Shown: positions 9,548-21,306 of the stretch, one piece after another
Position numbering within the stretch: position 1 is the stretch's first letter
How the letters are laid out: every line of letters starts with the position of its first letter
Assembly: GCA_013349695.1 (NCBI GenBank)
Contig: DUZD01000003.1
Coordinates: 1 to 32,711 of the forward strand
Length of the DNA stretch: 32,711 bases
Direction of reading: 5' to 3'
Origin: Rhodospirillaceae bacterium
Lineage (GTDB): Bacteria > Pseudomonadota > Alphaproteobacteria > Rhodospirillales > 2-02-FULL-58-16
Notes under the pieces: generated by a model
The model's database searches: none
Told to the model about the DNA's origin: nothing
Seen by the model: only the letters and a program-made list of their open reading frames with translations
Position numbers and translations under genes: made by a program

Positions 9548-10389
9548 TGCCGGAAACCCGCATCGATCGCCGTTTCGCCGTCTTAAGGAGAGAAAACCGC
9601 GGTGGCTTGGTGGTCTTTGTGACGGCGGGCGATCCCGATCCGCGAACGTCGGCGGAAATCCTGCGGGGTCTTCCCGCCGCCGGCGCCGATTTTATCGAAC
9701 TGGGCATGCCGTTCAGCGATCCGATGGCCGACGGCCCGGCCATCCAGATGAGTTCCCAGCGGGCCCTAAAAAGCGGCGCGACATTGAAAACGACCCTCGA
9801 ACTGGTCGCCGATTTCCGCCAACGCGACAGCGAAACGCCGATCATCCTCATGGGTTATTACAATCCGATTTATATTTTCGGCGTCGACGCTTTCTTGAGC
9901 GAGGCGAAAGCCGCCGCCGTCGACGGCTTGATCATCGTCGACCTGCCGCCGGAAGAGGAAAATGAGATCTGCCTGCCGTCGCGAATGGCGGGAATCGACT
10001 TCATCTATTTGACGGCGCCGACCACCGACGAGATCAGGTTGCCCAGGGTGGTCAAAAACGCCAGCGGTTTCGTCTATTATGTTTCCATCACCGGCATTAC
10101 CGGCACCGCCTCGGCGCGGATCGAGGACGTCCGCAAGGCGGTCGAACGCCTGCACCGCCATACCGACCTTCCCATCGCCGTCGGTTTCGGCATCAAGACG
10201 CCGGAGCAGGCGGCCGGGGTTGCCGCCGTCGCCGACGCCGCCGTCGTCGGATCGGCCCTGATCGGCAAGGTAACGGAAAATCTGGACGAGGACGGAAAGG
10301 CTCGTCCCGGCCTGACCAACGCGGTGCTGGATTTTACCGCCGAATTGGCCAAGGGTGTGCGCGGCGCAAGGGTGAAAGGGGCAGCTTGA
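9547..10389 (+). CDS. trpA: Tryptophan synthase alpha subunit
   Basis: Cleaves indole-3-glycerol phosphate to indole, which is channelled to TrpB. It has 280 residues. The catalytic acids are visible in FIELGMPFSDPMADGP: Glu51, and Asp62 in MADGP. Phosphate-binding glycines appear in VSITGITGT and AVGFGIKTPEQA. The ATG at 9547 shares a base with the trpB stop, and the longer upstream frame is inside trpB. The stop abuts the accD ATG directly, so trpB-trpA-accD-folC look like one transcript, the usual order in alphaproteobacteria. Confidence 0.97.
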
Positions 10390-11251
10390 ATGAATTGGCT
10401 TAAGAACCTGGTCCGGCCGAAGCTGAGGGAACTTGTCGGCAGGCAGAAGGGAACCGCCGGCAACCTCTGGCGCGATTGCCCCGAATGCGAGGGGATGATT
10501 TTTCACAGCGATCTGGAGAAGGATCACTGGGTTTGCCGGTTCTGCGGCCATCACATGCGTCTGGAGGCCGGAAAACGGCTGGTAATGTTGTTTGATGAAG
10601 ACGCCTATCAGACCGTCGAACTGGACGCCGTGCCGACCGATCCCCTGAAGTTCCGCGACCGCAGGAAATACACCGAGCGCATGAAAGAGGCGCAGAACCG
10701 AACCGGCGAGACCGACGCCCTGATCGTCGCGCACGGAAAAATGGGCGGCTTCAATGTCGTCATCGCGGCCCTGGATTTCTCCTTCATGGGCGGTTCCATG
10801 GGTGTTGCCGTCGGTCAAGGGTTGCTGACGGCGGCCCGCTTGGCGGTGGTCCAGGACGCATCGCTGATCGTGGTACCGTCTTCCGGCGGCGCCCGCATGC
10901 AGGAAGGCATTCTCTCGCTCATGCAAATGGCCCGGACGACCATCGCCGTCGAGGAGGTCCGTGAAGCCGGCCTGCCCTATATCGTGGTCCTCGCCGATCC
11001 AACCACTGGCGGCGTAACGGCCTCGTTCGCCATGCTGGGCGACATCGCCATCGCCGAACCGGGAGCCATCATCGGTTTCGCCGGCGCCCGTGTCATCGAA
11101 CAGACCATCCGCGAAAAGTTGCCCGAGGGTTTTCAGCGGGCTGAATACCTGCTCGACCATGGCATGATCGACATGGTGGTTCATCGCCACGAATTGCGCG
11201 ACACTTTGATTCGCGTCATCGGCCTTCTGCGCAACACCGTTCCGGCGGCTG

Positions 11252-12607
<1,356 letters not shown>

Positions 12608-12634
12608 AGCGTTTGCGGCTTTTTGCATGAAATG

Positions 12635-12663
12635 AAAACCCCGCCGGGTGGCGGGGGTTCGTT
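12635..12663. terminator. Probable bidirectional terminator between folC and trxA
   Basis: A GC-rich hairpin pairs AACCCCGCC (12637-12645) with GGCGGGGGTT (12650-12659) around a GGGT loop. AAAA lies on the left and TTCGTTT on the right. It lies between the convergent folC and trxA genes, where a shared terminator is expected. Confidence 0.75.
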
Positions 12664-12691
12664 TCCGGTGGCGGAGATTGCAAGCTCCGGA

Positions 12692-13009
12692 TCAGATCAC
12701 CGATTCAATCCATTCGGCCATCTTGTTTTTGGGCAAGGCGCCGATCTTGGTGGCGGCGACCTCGCCATCCTTGAACAGAATCAGGGTCGGAATTCCGCGA
12801 ACGCCGTACTTGGACGGAGTTATCGGGTTTTCGTCGATGTTGATCTTGGCGACGGTGACCTTGTCGCCCAACTCCGAGGCCAACTCCTCGAGTACGGGAG
12901 CGATTTGTTTGCAGGGTCCACACCACTCCGCCCAGAAATCGACGATGACTGGCATCGAAGACTTGAGAACCTCGGAATCGAAGGTCTCATCGGTAACCTG
13001 TTTCGGCAT
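12692..13009 (-). CDS. trxA: Thioredoxin 1
   Basis: General cytoplasmic disulfide reductase. The 105 residues are full length. The active site WCGPC has Cys30 and Cys33 after the conserved FWAEWCGPCK context, and the cis-Pro is in GIPTLILF. An AGGAAAGAG ribosome site precedes the ATG. It is last in the minus-strand run that contains addB and addA, 104 bases past the addA stop. The AT-rich gap (13010-13070) may carry its own promoter. addA-trxA-folC adjacency is common in alphaproteobacteria. Confidence 0.97.
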   Translation of the reverse strand: MPKQVTDETFDSEVLKSSMPVIVDFWAEWCGPCKQIAPVLEELASELGDKVTVAKINIDENPITPSKYGVRGIPTLILFKDGEVAATKIGALPKNKMAEWIESVI

Positions 13010-13113
13010 TAACTCTTTCCTATCAATATGTTAACTTAAAATACGTGGAATTTTCCTTGACTGGATCGCCGCCCCATGCACGGACTTGAACTTAGGCAGG
13101 CGCCGGCCTTGCG

Positions 13114-16100
13114 TCAAGGCGCATACCGGTCCAAAAGGGGCTCGGGCAGGGCCATCAAGTCGGCGTTGGCGGTCCACAGCAGGAGGCACCGCACCGGCCG
13201 GTCCGGATAAATGCGCCGAAGCGCCGCGCGGTAGGCGGCCATCTGCGCGAGGTAGATGGCGGGAACCTCGTCAACGGCGGCCGGCGGCAATCGGTTGGTT
13301 TTGTAGTCGATGACGCTGACGGCCCTGTCGGTGACCAGCAAACGGTCGATTTGCGCCGAGATGACGGTGCCCGAGACGTCGCCGATCAAAGACACTTCGG
13401 CCCGGCTGCCCGGTCCGAAAAGGGCGGCGAAATCGGCATGCCCAAGGATGGCCAGGACCTCGGCGGCGATTTCCGCCTGTTCCTCCAGCGAAAGATCGTG
13501 GGCGGGGCGGGCCAGATAGGTCCGCGCCGCCTCGAAACGGAAATCGCCGGACACATCCGGCAGGCACTGCAACAACCGATGGGTAAGGCGTCCACGTTTG
13601 AACTTGGCTCCGCCGTCGTCCGAGAAGGGGGAGATCACCGGCGGTTCCTCTTTTAGCGGCGCCGACGGGGTCAGGGGTCGCGGCGGTTCGGCCTCTGGCG
13701 GTGCCGGTTGCCGCGCCCAGGCGGGCAACGCGCTCGCCGCCGCCGCCGTTTCCGCCATCGGCGAGCTTTGATCCGGCGGCGCCGTTTGCTCGTCCCTCAG
13801 GCGCCAGCCGGTTTCGCCGCTATCCGATAAGAAGGTTTCGACGTCGTTGGGGTTGGCGGCGGCGATGGCGGTTTCGAGCAAGTCGTACCAGCAACCCGGA
13901 CCGCGGCGCCGCTTGCCATCCCAGCCGCAGATGTAAAGGCGGTCCTTGGCGCGGGTCATGGCGACGTAAAGCAGGCGGTGGTATTCCCCGACGACGCGGC
14001 GGCGGGCTTCCTCGCGCAGGCGCCTGCATTGGGCTTCCTCGTTTTCCTTGCGTACCGGCCACAACAGGTAAGAGTCCGCCCCTTTTCCCCACAGTAACCG
14101 GGGGTCGAGCCTGGAGTCGGGCACGGTGCGGGTGTCGGGCAGGAAAACGATGTTGGACTGCAGGCCCTTGGCGCCGTGGACGGTCATCACCCGCACTTCG
14201 CCGCGCCCGTGCTCGAGGTCGCGCTTGATTACGGTCTCGCCGGCGGCGAGCCAGTGCAAGAACCCCTGCAACGAGGCGACGTGTTGGCGTTCGAAGTCCA
14301 GGGCCAGGGCGAGGAACTCGTCAATTGGGTCTTCGGCGTCGGGTCCCAGCCGCGCCAAAAGCCGTTGGCGGCCACCGCCACGGCCCAACAGGTCGGAGAA
14401 AAATTCGAAAGGCGGGGTGAAATCCGCCATCTCCAGCATCGCCGCCAGTTTTCCGCAAGCGGTGTCGTAAAGGGGGCGTTGGTCCCGGTTTTTTTTCAGC
14501 TCCATCCACAGGCTTCCAGCGCGGCCGTATGCGAGATCGAACAAGGCCTCGTCGTCGAAACCGAAAAAAGGGCTTTTCAGGACGACGGCTAAGTTCAAAT
14601 CGTCCTCCGGCAGCAGCGCGAACTGGCCGAGCGCCACCAGGTCCATCACCGCCAATTGTCCGGTCAGGACCATGCGGTCGCTGCCGGCGACGGGAATGCG
14701 GCGTTGCTTGAGGCAACTGACCATTTGCTCGGCGAACCGGCCGCGGGTGCGGACCAGGATCATGATGTCGCCCGGACGGATCGGCCGCCCCGTCGATTCC
14801 AGGATCTCTTCATTTTGCAGCCATCCCTCGATGCGCCTGGCGATGCGGTTGGCCAGCCGGGCCGGCGGGCTGGCGGCGGGCATTTGGTCGAGGGGCGCGT
14901 CCCACGGATCGGCGGCGGGATCTTCTTCGGGCTTAAGCGTCGGCCACAGCTCGACCAAGCCGGCCTGGCCGTCCCGCGCCGAAAGATGGCGGATCTGAGC
15001 CTCGCCGGAGGACATGCCGTCGCGGGCCTCCGCCGTCTCGAACACTCGGTCGACGAAATTAAGCACCGTCCAAGTGGAACGGTAGGAAAGCGTCAAATCG
15101 ACCGGCCGCCACTTGCCGCCGGCATCCCCGACCCGATCGGCGAAATGGGCGCGCATACGGTCGAATTCGTCCGGATCGGCGCCCTGGAAGCTGAAAATGG
15201 ACTGCTTTTCGTCGCCGACGGCAAAGACCGTGCGTGGACCTTCCCTGCTTCCCTCGCCGGCGAAAAACTCCCCGGCGATGGCGGCGATGACCTGCCATTG
15301 TTCGGGGCTGGTATCCTGGGCTTCGTCGACAAGTATGTGATCGATGCCGCCGTCGAGCTTGTAATGCACCCAGGAGGCGCCGCCCTCGGCGGCGAGGAGA
15401 TCCCGGGCCTTGGCGATCAGGTCGTCGTAATCTAGAAGGGCGCGGTCTTCCTTCATGGATTCGTACGAATCGAGAAGGGCGGCGCCCAGATGCAGCAAGG
15501 CGTCGGTCGAGCAGGCGACCTCCAGCGCCTTCAGCCTGTCCTTGACCGCCAGCACTCGCGCTTGTTCGTCAAGGAGGATGCCGAGCGCCCCTGGATCGGC
15601 GGTCTTGGCGGCTTTGGTGATCAGGTTTTTCTCGGCGCAAGGGCCGCCGTCCGTTTTTTTGATGAAAACCGGGGCGTAAGCCTCGAGGAACCCTGCGGCC
15701 CGTTGTAGCGCTCCGCCATCGAGCCAGGCGCGGATGGCGGCGGCCCGCTCCCGGTCTTTCGCCGTTCCGTGATCCAGCGCCGCCGAGGCGCGGCGAAGGT
15801 CCTCGTCATGGCCAGCCGCCGCGGCGGCGGCGAGGACCGTTTCCCTGCTGTCGTCCGGGTCCAAGCCGAGGGCGGCGCGCGCCGCCCGGAGCAGTCCCGC
15901 GCGGCCGCCGTGCTGGCGCAAAAGACCGCGCAGGCGGCCGCGGTTGGCGTCCAGTTCCCGCATCAGATCGGCGAACCCGTTTTCGTCCACCTGCCCGGCC
16001 AGATGCTCCAACGCCGCGCCGAGGCGATGGCTGTCGCCGTCGAAAGACCGGGCCAGCACCCGGTCCCTCACCTCAATGCGAAGTTCCGCCGCCGTGCGCT

Positions 16101-16551
16101 CGTCGATGACCGAGAAATGAGGCGCGACGCCGGCCTCCAGGGGGAAGCGGGCAAGCAGGGATTCGCAAAACGAGTGGATGGTGCGGATGCCGAGCCCGCC
16201 GGGCGTTTCCAGGGTTTCGGCGAATAGGCGCCGAGCCTTGGCGAGGGTTTCGCCGCCAGGATGCCGGGCCAGCAGTCGGCGCAACGTTTCGGCAAGTTCG
16301 CCCTCGGCCATCACCGCCCAATCGCCCAACTGGCTGCTCAAACGGTTGGCCATCTCCGCCGCCGCCGCCTTGGTGAACGTCAGGCAAAGGATTCGTTCCG
16401 CCTTCGTGCCCGCCAACAGCAGCCGCGAGATACGGTCGATCAGCACGCGGGTCTTGCCGGTTCCGGCGTTGGCCGAGACCCATGCCGAATGCGTCGGGTC
16501 GGCGGCGGTCATCTGCCCATGCGGGACCCGGTGGTTTTGGGCGCCGTTCAC
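13114..16551 (-). CDS. addA: Double-strand break repair helicase-nuclease subunit AddA
   Basis: UvrD-like helicase plus nuclease that, with AddB, resects DNA ends for RecA loading. The chosen start is GTG 16551 (1145 aa), which overlaps the addB stop as GTGA. ATG 16512 is a shorter option; the ATG at 16578 would overlap addB by 31 bases. Walker A is in WVSANAGTGKT near residues 25-35, and helicase motifs include LVDEAQDTSPEQW, FAVGDEKQSIFSFQGA and LLYVAMTRAKDRLYICG. The C-terminal PD-(D/E)XK nuclease has the VSVIDYKTN motif about 60 residues from the end. Complete, with no frameshift visible. Confidence 0.95.
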   Translation of the reverse strand: MNGAQNHRVPHGQMTAADPTHSAWVSANAGTGKTRVLIDRISRLLLAGTKAERILCLTFTKAAAAEMANRLSSQLGDWAVMAEGELAETLRRLLARHPGGETLAKARRLFAETLETPGGLGIRTIHSFCESLLARFPLEAGVAPHFSVIDERTAAELRIEVRDRVLARSFDGDSHRLGAALEHLAGQVDENGFADLMRELDANRGRLRGLLRQHGGRAGLLRAARAALGLDPDDSRETVLAAAAAAGHDEDLRRASAALDHGTAKDRERAAAIRAWLDGGALQRAAGFLEAYAPVFIKKTDGGPCAEKNLITKAAKTADPGALGILLDEQARVLAVKDRLKALEVACSTDALLHLGAALLDSYESMKEDRALLDYDDLIAKARDLLAAEGGASWVHYKLDGGIDHILVDEAQDTSPEQWQVIAAIAGEFFAGEGSREGPRTVFAVGDEKQSIFSFQGADPDEFDRMRAHFADRVGDAGGKWRPVDLTLSYRSTWTVLNFVDRVFETAEARDGMSSGEAQIRHLSARDGQAGLVELWPTLKPEEDPAADPWDAPLDQMPAASPPARLANRIARRIEGWLQNEEILESTGRPIRPGDIMILVRTRGRFAEQMVSCLKQRRIPVAGSDRMVLTGQLAVMDLVALGQFALLPEDDLNLAVVLKSPFFGFDDEALFDLAYGRAGSLWMELKKNRDQRPLYDTACGKLAAMLEMADFTPPFEFFSDLLGRGGGRQRLLARLGPDAEDPIDEFLALALDFERQHVASLQGFLHWLAAGETVIKRDLEHGRGEVRVMTVHGAKGLQSNIVFLPDTRTVPDSRLDPRLLWGKGADSYLLWPVRKENEEAQCRRLREEARRRVVGEYHRLLYVAMTRAKDRLYICGWDGKRRRGPGCWYDLLETAIAAANPNDVETFLSDSGETGWRLRDEQTAPPDQSSPMAETAAAASALPAWARQPAPPEAEPPRPLTPSAPLKEEPPVISPFSDDGGAKFKRGRLTHRLLQCLPDVSGDFRFEAARTYLARPAHDLSLEEQAEIAAEVLAILGHADFAALFGPGSRAEVSLIGDVSGTVISAQIDRLLVTDRAVSVIDYKTNRLPPAAVDEVPAIYLAQMAAYRAALRRIYPDRPVRCLLLWTANADLMALPEPLLDRYAP

Positions 16552-19505
16552 TTCCCTTCTCCGATTGCCGCCGCCCATTCCTTGACCCGGGCGAGATGGT
16601 CGTAATCGCCGTATTGGCTTTCGAACATCGGAACCGGCCGCGACCGGTAAGGCATCTCGGGTTCATCGAAGGCGGCAATGCGTTTTAGCAGTCCGCTAAT
16701 GGCCTTGTCGGCGGCCTCGGCGGCGTCCAGTTTGAGTACCTTCATCTCACCCGCCGGCCGGCCGCCCGACAGGCGCAAATAAATGAGTTGGTCGATTTTT
16801 TCGCCGCCGATGCCCTCGAAACCGCCATCTCCGGCTATCGCCGCCTCCAGAGGCAGCTGCGGCGCCAAGCCGCATTCCACCTGCGGCGACGTCGGTGTTT
16901 GTCCGGTCTTGTAGTCGATGATTGCCAAACCGCCGCCGCTCAGGCGGTCGATGCGGTCGGCACGGGCGGTGAGGGTGAAATCTCCCGCCGGGCCGGCCAG
17001 CGCGAGCCGGCCGTTGACCTCGGTGGCGGCGGTCATTTGTCCCCCGCCGCGGCGGCCGCGTTCGAAGTCGACGAACCAATGGGCGATGCGTTTAAACCTG
17101 GGCCACCAAAAAGCGCGCACGCCGGGACGGTCCAGGTGTTCCTCGAATACCTGCCGGCCGATGGCGATCAGTTCGCCGGCCGGGTCGGCGGGAAGCTCTC
17201 CGGGATGGGCGGCGATGAAGCGCTCCAAGGCCTTGTGGATAACACTGCCCCTTTCGGCGGCGCCGGGGTCGGCGTCGAGGGGATCGAGCGGCCGCAGGCC
17301 AAGGATACGTTCGGCGTAGATGGCGTAGGGATCGCGGACCCAGGTTTCGACGCGGCTGACGGACAACTGGCGGGGACGGGCGGCGACCGGCGGCGTCGGG
17401 GCCGGCGGCGGGATCGCGCCCGGTTTTTCGGAGGCATCCAGCCTGGACACCCATTGCAGCCATTCGAGGTCCGGCTTGAGGGCGTTTTCCAATCCTGAGC
17501 CGCGGAGCTGTGTTTGCAGCCTGAGGAGCCAGCGCGACGGCACCGTCGGCGTGCCCTCGACGCGGGTGGCGCGGGTCAGCACCACGTTCGGGGCGCAAAA
17601 AGCCTGGGCGAAGTCGTGGGCGGCGAGGCCGACGCGCCGTTCCGGCGGCGGCAGGCCGAAGGCCTTCAGCATGGGCCGGCTCATCCACGGATTGGCGGTC
17701 GCCTCGGGCGGCCAAGTGCCCTCGTTGAGGCCGCCCAGGATGAGGGTATCGGCTTGTTGCAGCCGCGCCTCCAGCAGTCCCCAAATGTGCAGCCGGGGAT
17801 GCCGGCCGTAACGAGGCCTGACGACCCGTCCGGCCATCAACGAATCGAGCAACGCCGGATACTGGCCGCCCTCGATGCGGGCAAGAACGCCGCCGGCTTC
17901 GTTCAATTCGGCGACGAAGGCGGCGGCGGCTTCACCGGCCTCTCCGGCCCAAAGCCGTTCGCCGCCGTCCGCTACGTCCGAAGCCGCCATTGCCTCGGCC
18001 ATTTCCACATGCAGCCGCAAAAGATCGTCGAAGGGGACGCTTTTGCGTTTCATCGCTTTCGCCAGGGGGGCCACGGCGGCGCCAAGTGTTTTGAGGAAAC
18101 CCTTCAGTTCCTTGCGCTCTTTGGGTCTTAGCGCGGCGCCAAGTCCTTTGATTCCCGCCGCTGGACGCGGCCCGCGCAAGGCGGCGATTTCCAGGCGGCG
18201 AACCTGGGCGCGGAAAAGAGCGGGGTTTCGGCCGGCCGCCGCCAGGGGGTGTTTGCAGGCGCCAAGCAGGGCCACCGGCGCCAGGTTTTCGGCGGCCATG
18301 CGGGCGGTGAGCCGGAGGAAAGCTCCCGGCGGCGTCCGCGCCAGGGGACGGCCGGCGGAATCGTCGACCTCCACCCGCCAGCGCCTGAGCTCGGCGGCGA
18401 CCCGCCGGGCCAGACCCCGGTCCGGTGTCACCAAGGCGGCGGTCCGGGTCTCCTTTTCGAGGACCCGGCGCATGATCAAGGCGATGACCGCGGCTTCTTC
18501 CCGCGGGCCGGGGCAGTCGATATGAGTGACGCCGGCCAGGGCGTTTTCGTCCATGCGCTTCGCCGGTTGCCGACAAACGGCGGCGGGTTCCACGGCGCCG
18601 TAAATCAACGCTTGGCGCGCCGGTGCCGTCGCCGCGATGCCGGCGGCCGGCCATTCCTTCACTTGCCCGGGAGTGACGCCGAGATGCCGCAACAAACTGG
18701 CCAAGCCATACTGGGGATGGGACGGCTCCAGAACCTCCCAGGCATCGGGCGAGGCCCGCCGGTAGAGGCCGGGCAGAACCACGCATCCTCTTGGCAGGTG
18801 GGCGACGACCTTCAGGAGGTCGGCGGTGGCGGGAATGGAACCGGTGGAGCCGGCGGCGATGACGGGACCGGCGGGAGGCTGGTTTGCCCAAGCTTCCGCC
18901 TGCCCCCGCAGAAGCAAATCGCGGCGGGTCGCCGGGTCGACGGAACCCTCCCGCTCCAGGATGGCGGGCCAGTTGTCGGTGACAATCTTGAGGAAATCCA
19001 GTGTCACTTGCCAGTGAACGGCGAAGTCGCCGGAAACCAGGCCCTCGAGCCCGTCGAAGCCGAGGCGCTCGGTATGGACCTGGTCGACAAGCCGCGCCAG
19101 TTCACCGGCCAGCCGCGCCGCCTGGTCCGGTGTCGTTTGCCCTTTATCCTTGGCCAGGATCAGCCTGGTCAGCAACAGCAGCCGTTTGAGACCGGAAACG
19201 GCCGGTTTTGCTTCGATGCCGCCGCCGTTCATTGCCGTTTCCCGCCAGCTTGCGAAAGCCAGTTCCTCTTCGTCGATATCGCCCAGCGGCGTCAGCCTCG
19301 GCAAAAGCAGCGGCCGCCCGCCGGAAAGGCGCAGGAAAGCCTCGCGCAGGGCACGGCAGGCGCGCCGGGTCGGTAACAGCACCGTCACAGTGGCCGCGGC
19401 ACTCGCCTCGCCGCCGGTTTTGGCCAAAATTCCCGCCGCCAGGGCGTCAACGAAAGGAATCCCGGCGCCGATGTTGTAAACTTCGGGTGGAGTCCTGTCG
19501 TTCAT
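16548..19505 (-). CDS. addB: Double-strand break repair subunit AddB (alphaproteobacterial type)
   Basis: Partner of AddA, 985 residues from the ATG at 19503-19505, which overlaps the murU stop (ATGA). As in other alphaproteobacterial AddB proteins, the N-terminus has VTVLLPTRRACRALREAFL in place of a canonical Walker A. The middle carries inactive helicase-like folds, including LILGGLNEGTWPPEA. The C-terminal nuclease has TARADRIDRL followed by LAIIDYKTGQ, the PD-(D/E)XK core. The stop overlaps the addA GTG, supporting coupled translation and a 1:1 complex. Confidence 0.94.
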   Translation of the reverse strand: MNDRTPPEVYNIGAGIPFVDALAAGILAKTGGEASAAATVTVLLPTRRACRALREAFLRLSGGRPLLLPRLTPLGDIDEEELAFASWRETAMNGGGIEAKPAVSGLKRLLLLTRLILAKDKGQTTPDQAARLAGELARLVDQVHTERLGFDGLEGLVSGDFAVHWQVTLDFLKIVTDNWPAILEREGSVDPATRRDLLLRGQAEAWANQPPAGPVIAAGSTGSIPATADLLKVVAHLPRGCVVLPGLYRRASPDAWEVLEPSHPQYGLASLLRHLGVTPGQVKEWPAAGIAATAPARQALIYGAVEPAAVCRQPAKRMDENALAGVTHIDCPGPREEAAVIALIMRRVLEKETRTAALVTPDRGLARRVAAELRRWRVEVDDSAGRPLARTPPGAFLRLTARMAAENLAPVALLGACKHPLAAAGRNPALFRAQVRRLEIAALRGPRPAAGIKGLGAALRPKERKELKGFLKTLGAAVAPLAKAMKRKSVPFDDLLRLHVEMAEAMAASDVADGGERLWAGEAGEAAAAFVAELNEAGGVLARIEGGQYPALLDSLMAGRVVRPRYGRHPRLHIWGLLEARLQQADTLILGGLNEGTWPPEATANPWMSRPMLKAFGLPPPERRVGLAAHDFAQAFCAPNVVLTRATRVEGTPTVPSRWLLRLQTQLRGSGLENALKPDLEWLQWVSRLDASEKPGAIPPPAPTPPVAARPRQLSVSRVETWVRDPYAIYAERILGLRPLDPLDADPGAAERGSVIHKALERFIAAHPGELPADPAGELIAIGRQVFEEHLDRPGVRAFWWPRFKRIAHWFVDFERGRRGGGQMTAATEVNGRLALAGPAGDFTLTARADRIDRLSGGGLAIIDYKTGQTPTSPQVECGLAPQLPLEAAIAGDGGFEGIGGEKIDQLIYLRLSGGRPAGEMKVLKLDAAEAADKAISGLLKRIAAFDEPEMPYRSRPVPMFESQYGDYDHLARVKEWAAAIGEGK

Positions 19506-20302
19506 CGGCGTCTGTTTCCGGCGTAGCGGACCCGGATGTAGGCTTCGGCTTCGGCTAGACCTTCCGGGGTGCCGATATTGAACCATTCCCCGTCATGGAT
19601 GATGCCGTGGAGCCTTTCCGCCTCGATGGCCCGATCGTAAAGCAGGTTGAGGGAAAAGGCGCCCTCCGGCGCCTCGTTGAACAGCCGTGGATGGAGGATT
19701 TGCAGGCCGGTAAACAGAAAAGGCGAGACCTCGGATTCGGCGCGGCGGGCGAGCAGCCCCGCCGGATCGACGCAGAAATCCCCCCGACCCTGGTAGCCGT
19801 ATGCGTCCACCGTCGAATGGAGCAGCAGCAAGGCGTCCATGCGTCGATGGTCCCAGCCGGCGGCCATGCGGGCGAGCGTGCTTTGCGTGCCGTTCAGCCA
19901 CAAGATGTCGGCGTTGACGGCGTAGAACGGCTCCGCGCCCAAGAGAGGCAGGGCCTTGGCTACGCCGCCCCCGGTATCGAGAAGCTCGTCCTCGGATGAA
20001 AACAAGAGCTCCGGGCGGCGGCCTTTCCTTGGCCGGCGCTGGCGTCTTCCCAAATGCTGCTCGATCAGGTGGCCCAGGTGATGGAGATTGAACACCACCG
20101 TTTCCACGCTCGCTTCCTCCAGGCGGTCAAGGGTCCAGTCGAGCAAGGCCTTTTCCCCCACCTTGACCAGCGGTTTCGGCAGGCGGTGAGTGATTGGACG
20201 CATGCGCTTACCGAGTCCGGCGGCCAGCACCATCGCCCGGCGCGGGGCACCGGCGGCGCTGTCTCCGGCCGGGCGCTTGCCGGGGCTTGTTTTTCTTGTC
20301 AT
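19502..20302 (-). CDS. murU: N-acetylmuramate-1-phosphate uridylyltransferase (MurU-type)
   Basis: Sugar-1-phosphate nucleotidyltransferase, inferred to form UDP-MurNAc in the cell-wall recycling branch that bypasses MurA. It has 266 residues from the ATG at 20300-20302, which overlaps the amgK stop as ATGA. A longer frame would run back into amgK. The signature AAGLGKRMRPIT...LPKPLVKVG is present, followed by DTGGGVAKALPLLG and the metal-binding NADILW. C-terminal FNIGTPEGLAEAE is typical of the fold. The assignment as MurU rather than a generic NTP transferase rests on the coupled AmgK-type kinase. Confidence 0.85.
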   Translation of the reverse strand: MTRKTSPGKRPAGDSAAGAPRRAMVLAAGLGKRMRPITHRLPKPLVKVGEKALLDWTLDRLEEASVETVVFNLHHLGHLIEQHLGRRQRRPRKGRRPELLFSSEDELLDTGGGVAKALPLLGAEPFYAVNADILWLNGTQSTLARMAAGWDHRRMDALLLLHSTVDAYGYQGRGDFCVDPAGLLARRAESEVSPFLFTGLQILHPRLFNEAPEGAFSLNLLYDRAIEAERLHGIIHDGEWFNIGTPEGLAEAEAYIRVRYAGNRRR

Positions 20303-21306
20303 TGGACCGTTTCCTCGCGGGGCAGGGCTCTCATCTCTTGCGGAACGTGTTTTTCGAACCAAGCGGCGACGGGGGCGAGGAACGGGTGTTCGAGGGACCG
20401 CGCCAACAGCCGCCACACCCTGGGAATATGAACAAGATAGCCGGACTTGCCGTCGCGGACCGATAGGCGGGTGAAAATACCGATCACTTTCGCATGTCTC
20501 TGGGCGCCAAGAATGGCGTAAACGGTCTCGAAGGCTTGCCGGTCCCGGTCGGGGAAAGCGGCATGGTAGCGGTCCAGCATCGTCCTCGCCAGTCTATCGT
20601 CGATGTCCCGGCGGGCGTCCTCCAGGAGAGACATAAGGTCGTAAGCGGCGGCTCCCGCCACCGCGTCCTGAAAATCCAAAAGACCGCAGGCCTTGATACC
20701 GGGCCTATCCGGCAGCCAGATCAGATTGTCGACATGATAATCTCTCAGCACCAGGGTCCGGGGCTGGGCGTGGACGAGGGGGAAAAGGCCGAGCCAGGCG
20801 TCGATGTAGCTTTGCCGGACGGGCTCGGGCGTCACCGTCCCCGTCGCCCGTGGCAGGTACCAATCGGTGAGCCAAGCGGCCTCGCAAAGAAGCGTTTCGT
20901 CGTCGTAGGCGGGGAGGCCGGACGGCACCGCCGCCGGCCGGCCGTGCAGGCCGATCAGCAGGTCGACGGCGAGGGCGTAAAGGGTTTCCTCGTCGCCGCC
21001 GGCGGCGAGCAAGGAGGTATAGGTGTCGTCGCCCAGGTCTTCGAGCAGCAGCAGGCCGGCCGTTTCATCGAAGGCGAGGATAGCGGGCGCGCTCAATCCC
21101 AGTCTTAGCAAATGACGGGCCACGGCGACGAAGGGGCGGACGTTCTCTCGCGGCGGCGGCGCGTCCATCAACACCGCCCGCCGCCGGCCATCGCGCAAAC
21201 GATAATAGCGGCGAAACGAAGCGTCCCCCGCCAAAGTCGAACGTTCCGCCTCGTCCCAGCAGGCGCGCTTGAGGAATGCGTCGATCGACGCGGCGCGATC
21301 AGACAT
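20299..21306 (-). CDS. amgK: N-acetylmuramate/N-acetylglucosamine kinase (AmgK-type)
   Basis: Aminoglycoside-phosphotransferase-fold kinase, 335 residues, inferred to phosphorylate the anomeric hydroxyl of MurNAc or GlcNAc. N-terminal LAGDASFRRYYRL resembles the nucleotide-binding strand pair. The catalytic loop is LRDYHVDNL near residue 200, with the base Asp and the metal-binding Asn, followed by the second metal site LLDFQDAVAG. It overlaps tsaE by 8 bases and murU by 4. Many alphaproteobacteria carry tsaE-amgK-murU in this order. No MupP phosphatase is visible in this window. Confidence 0.85.
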   Translation of the reverse strand: MSDRAASIDAFLKRACWDEAERSTLAGDASFRRYYRLRDGRRRAVLMDAPPPRENVRPFVAVARHLLRLGLSAPAILAFDETAGLLLLEDLGDDTYTSLLAAGGDEETLYALAVDLLIGLHGRPAAVPSGLPAYDDETLLCEAAWLTDWYLPRATGTVTPEPVRQSYIDAWLGLFPLVHAQPRTLVLRDYHVDNLIWLPDRPGIKACGLLDFQDAVAGAAAYDLMSLLEDARRDIDDRLARTMLDRYHAAFPDRDRQAFETVYAILGAQRHAKVIGIFTRLSVRDGKSGYLVHIPRVWRLLARSLEHPFLAPVAAWFEKHVPQEMRALPREETVQ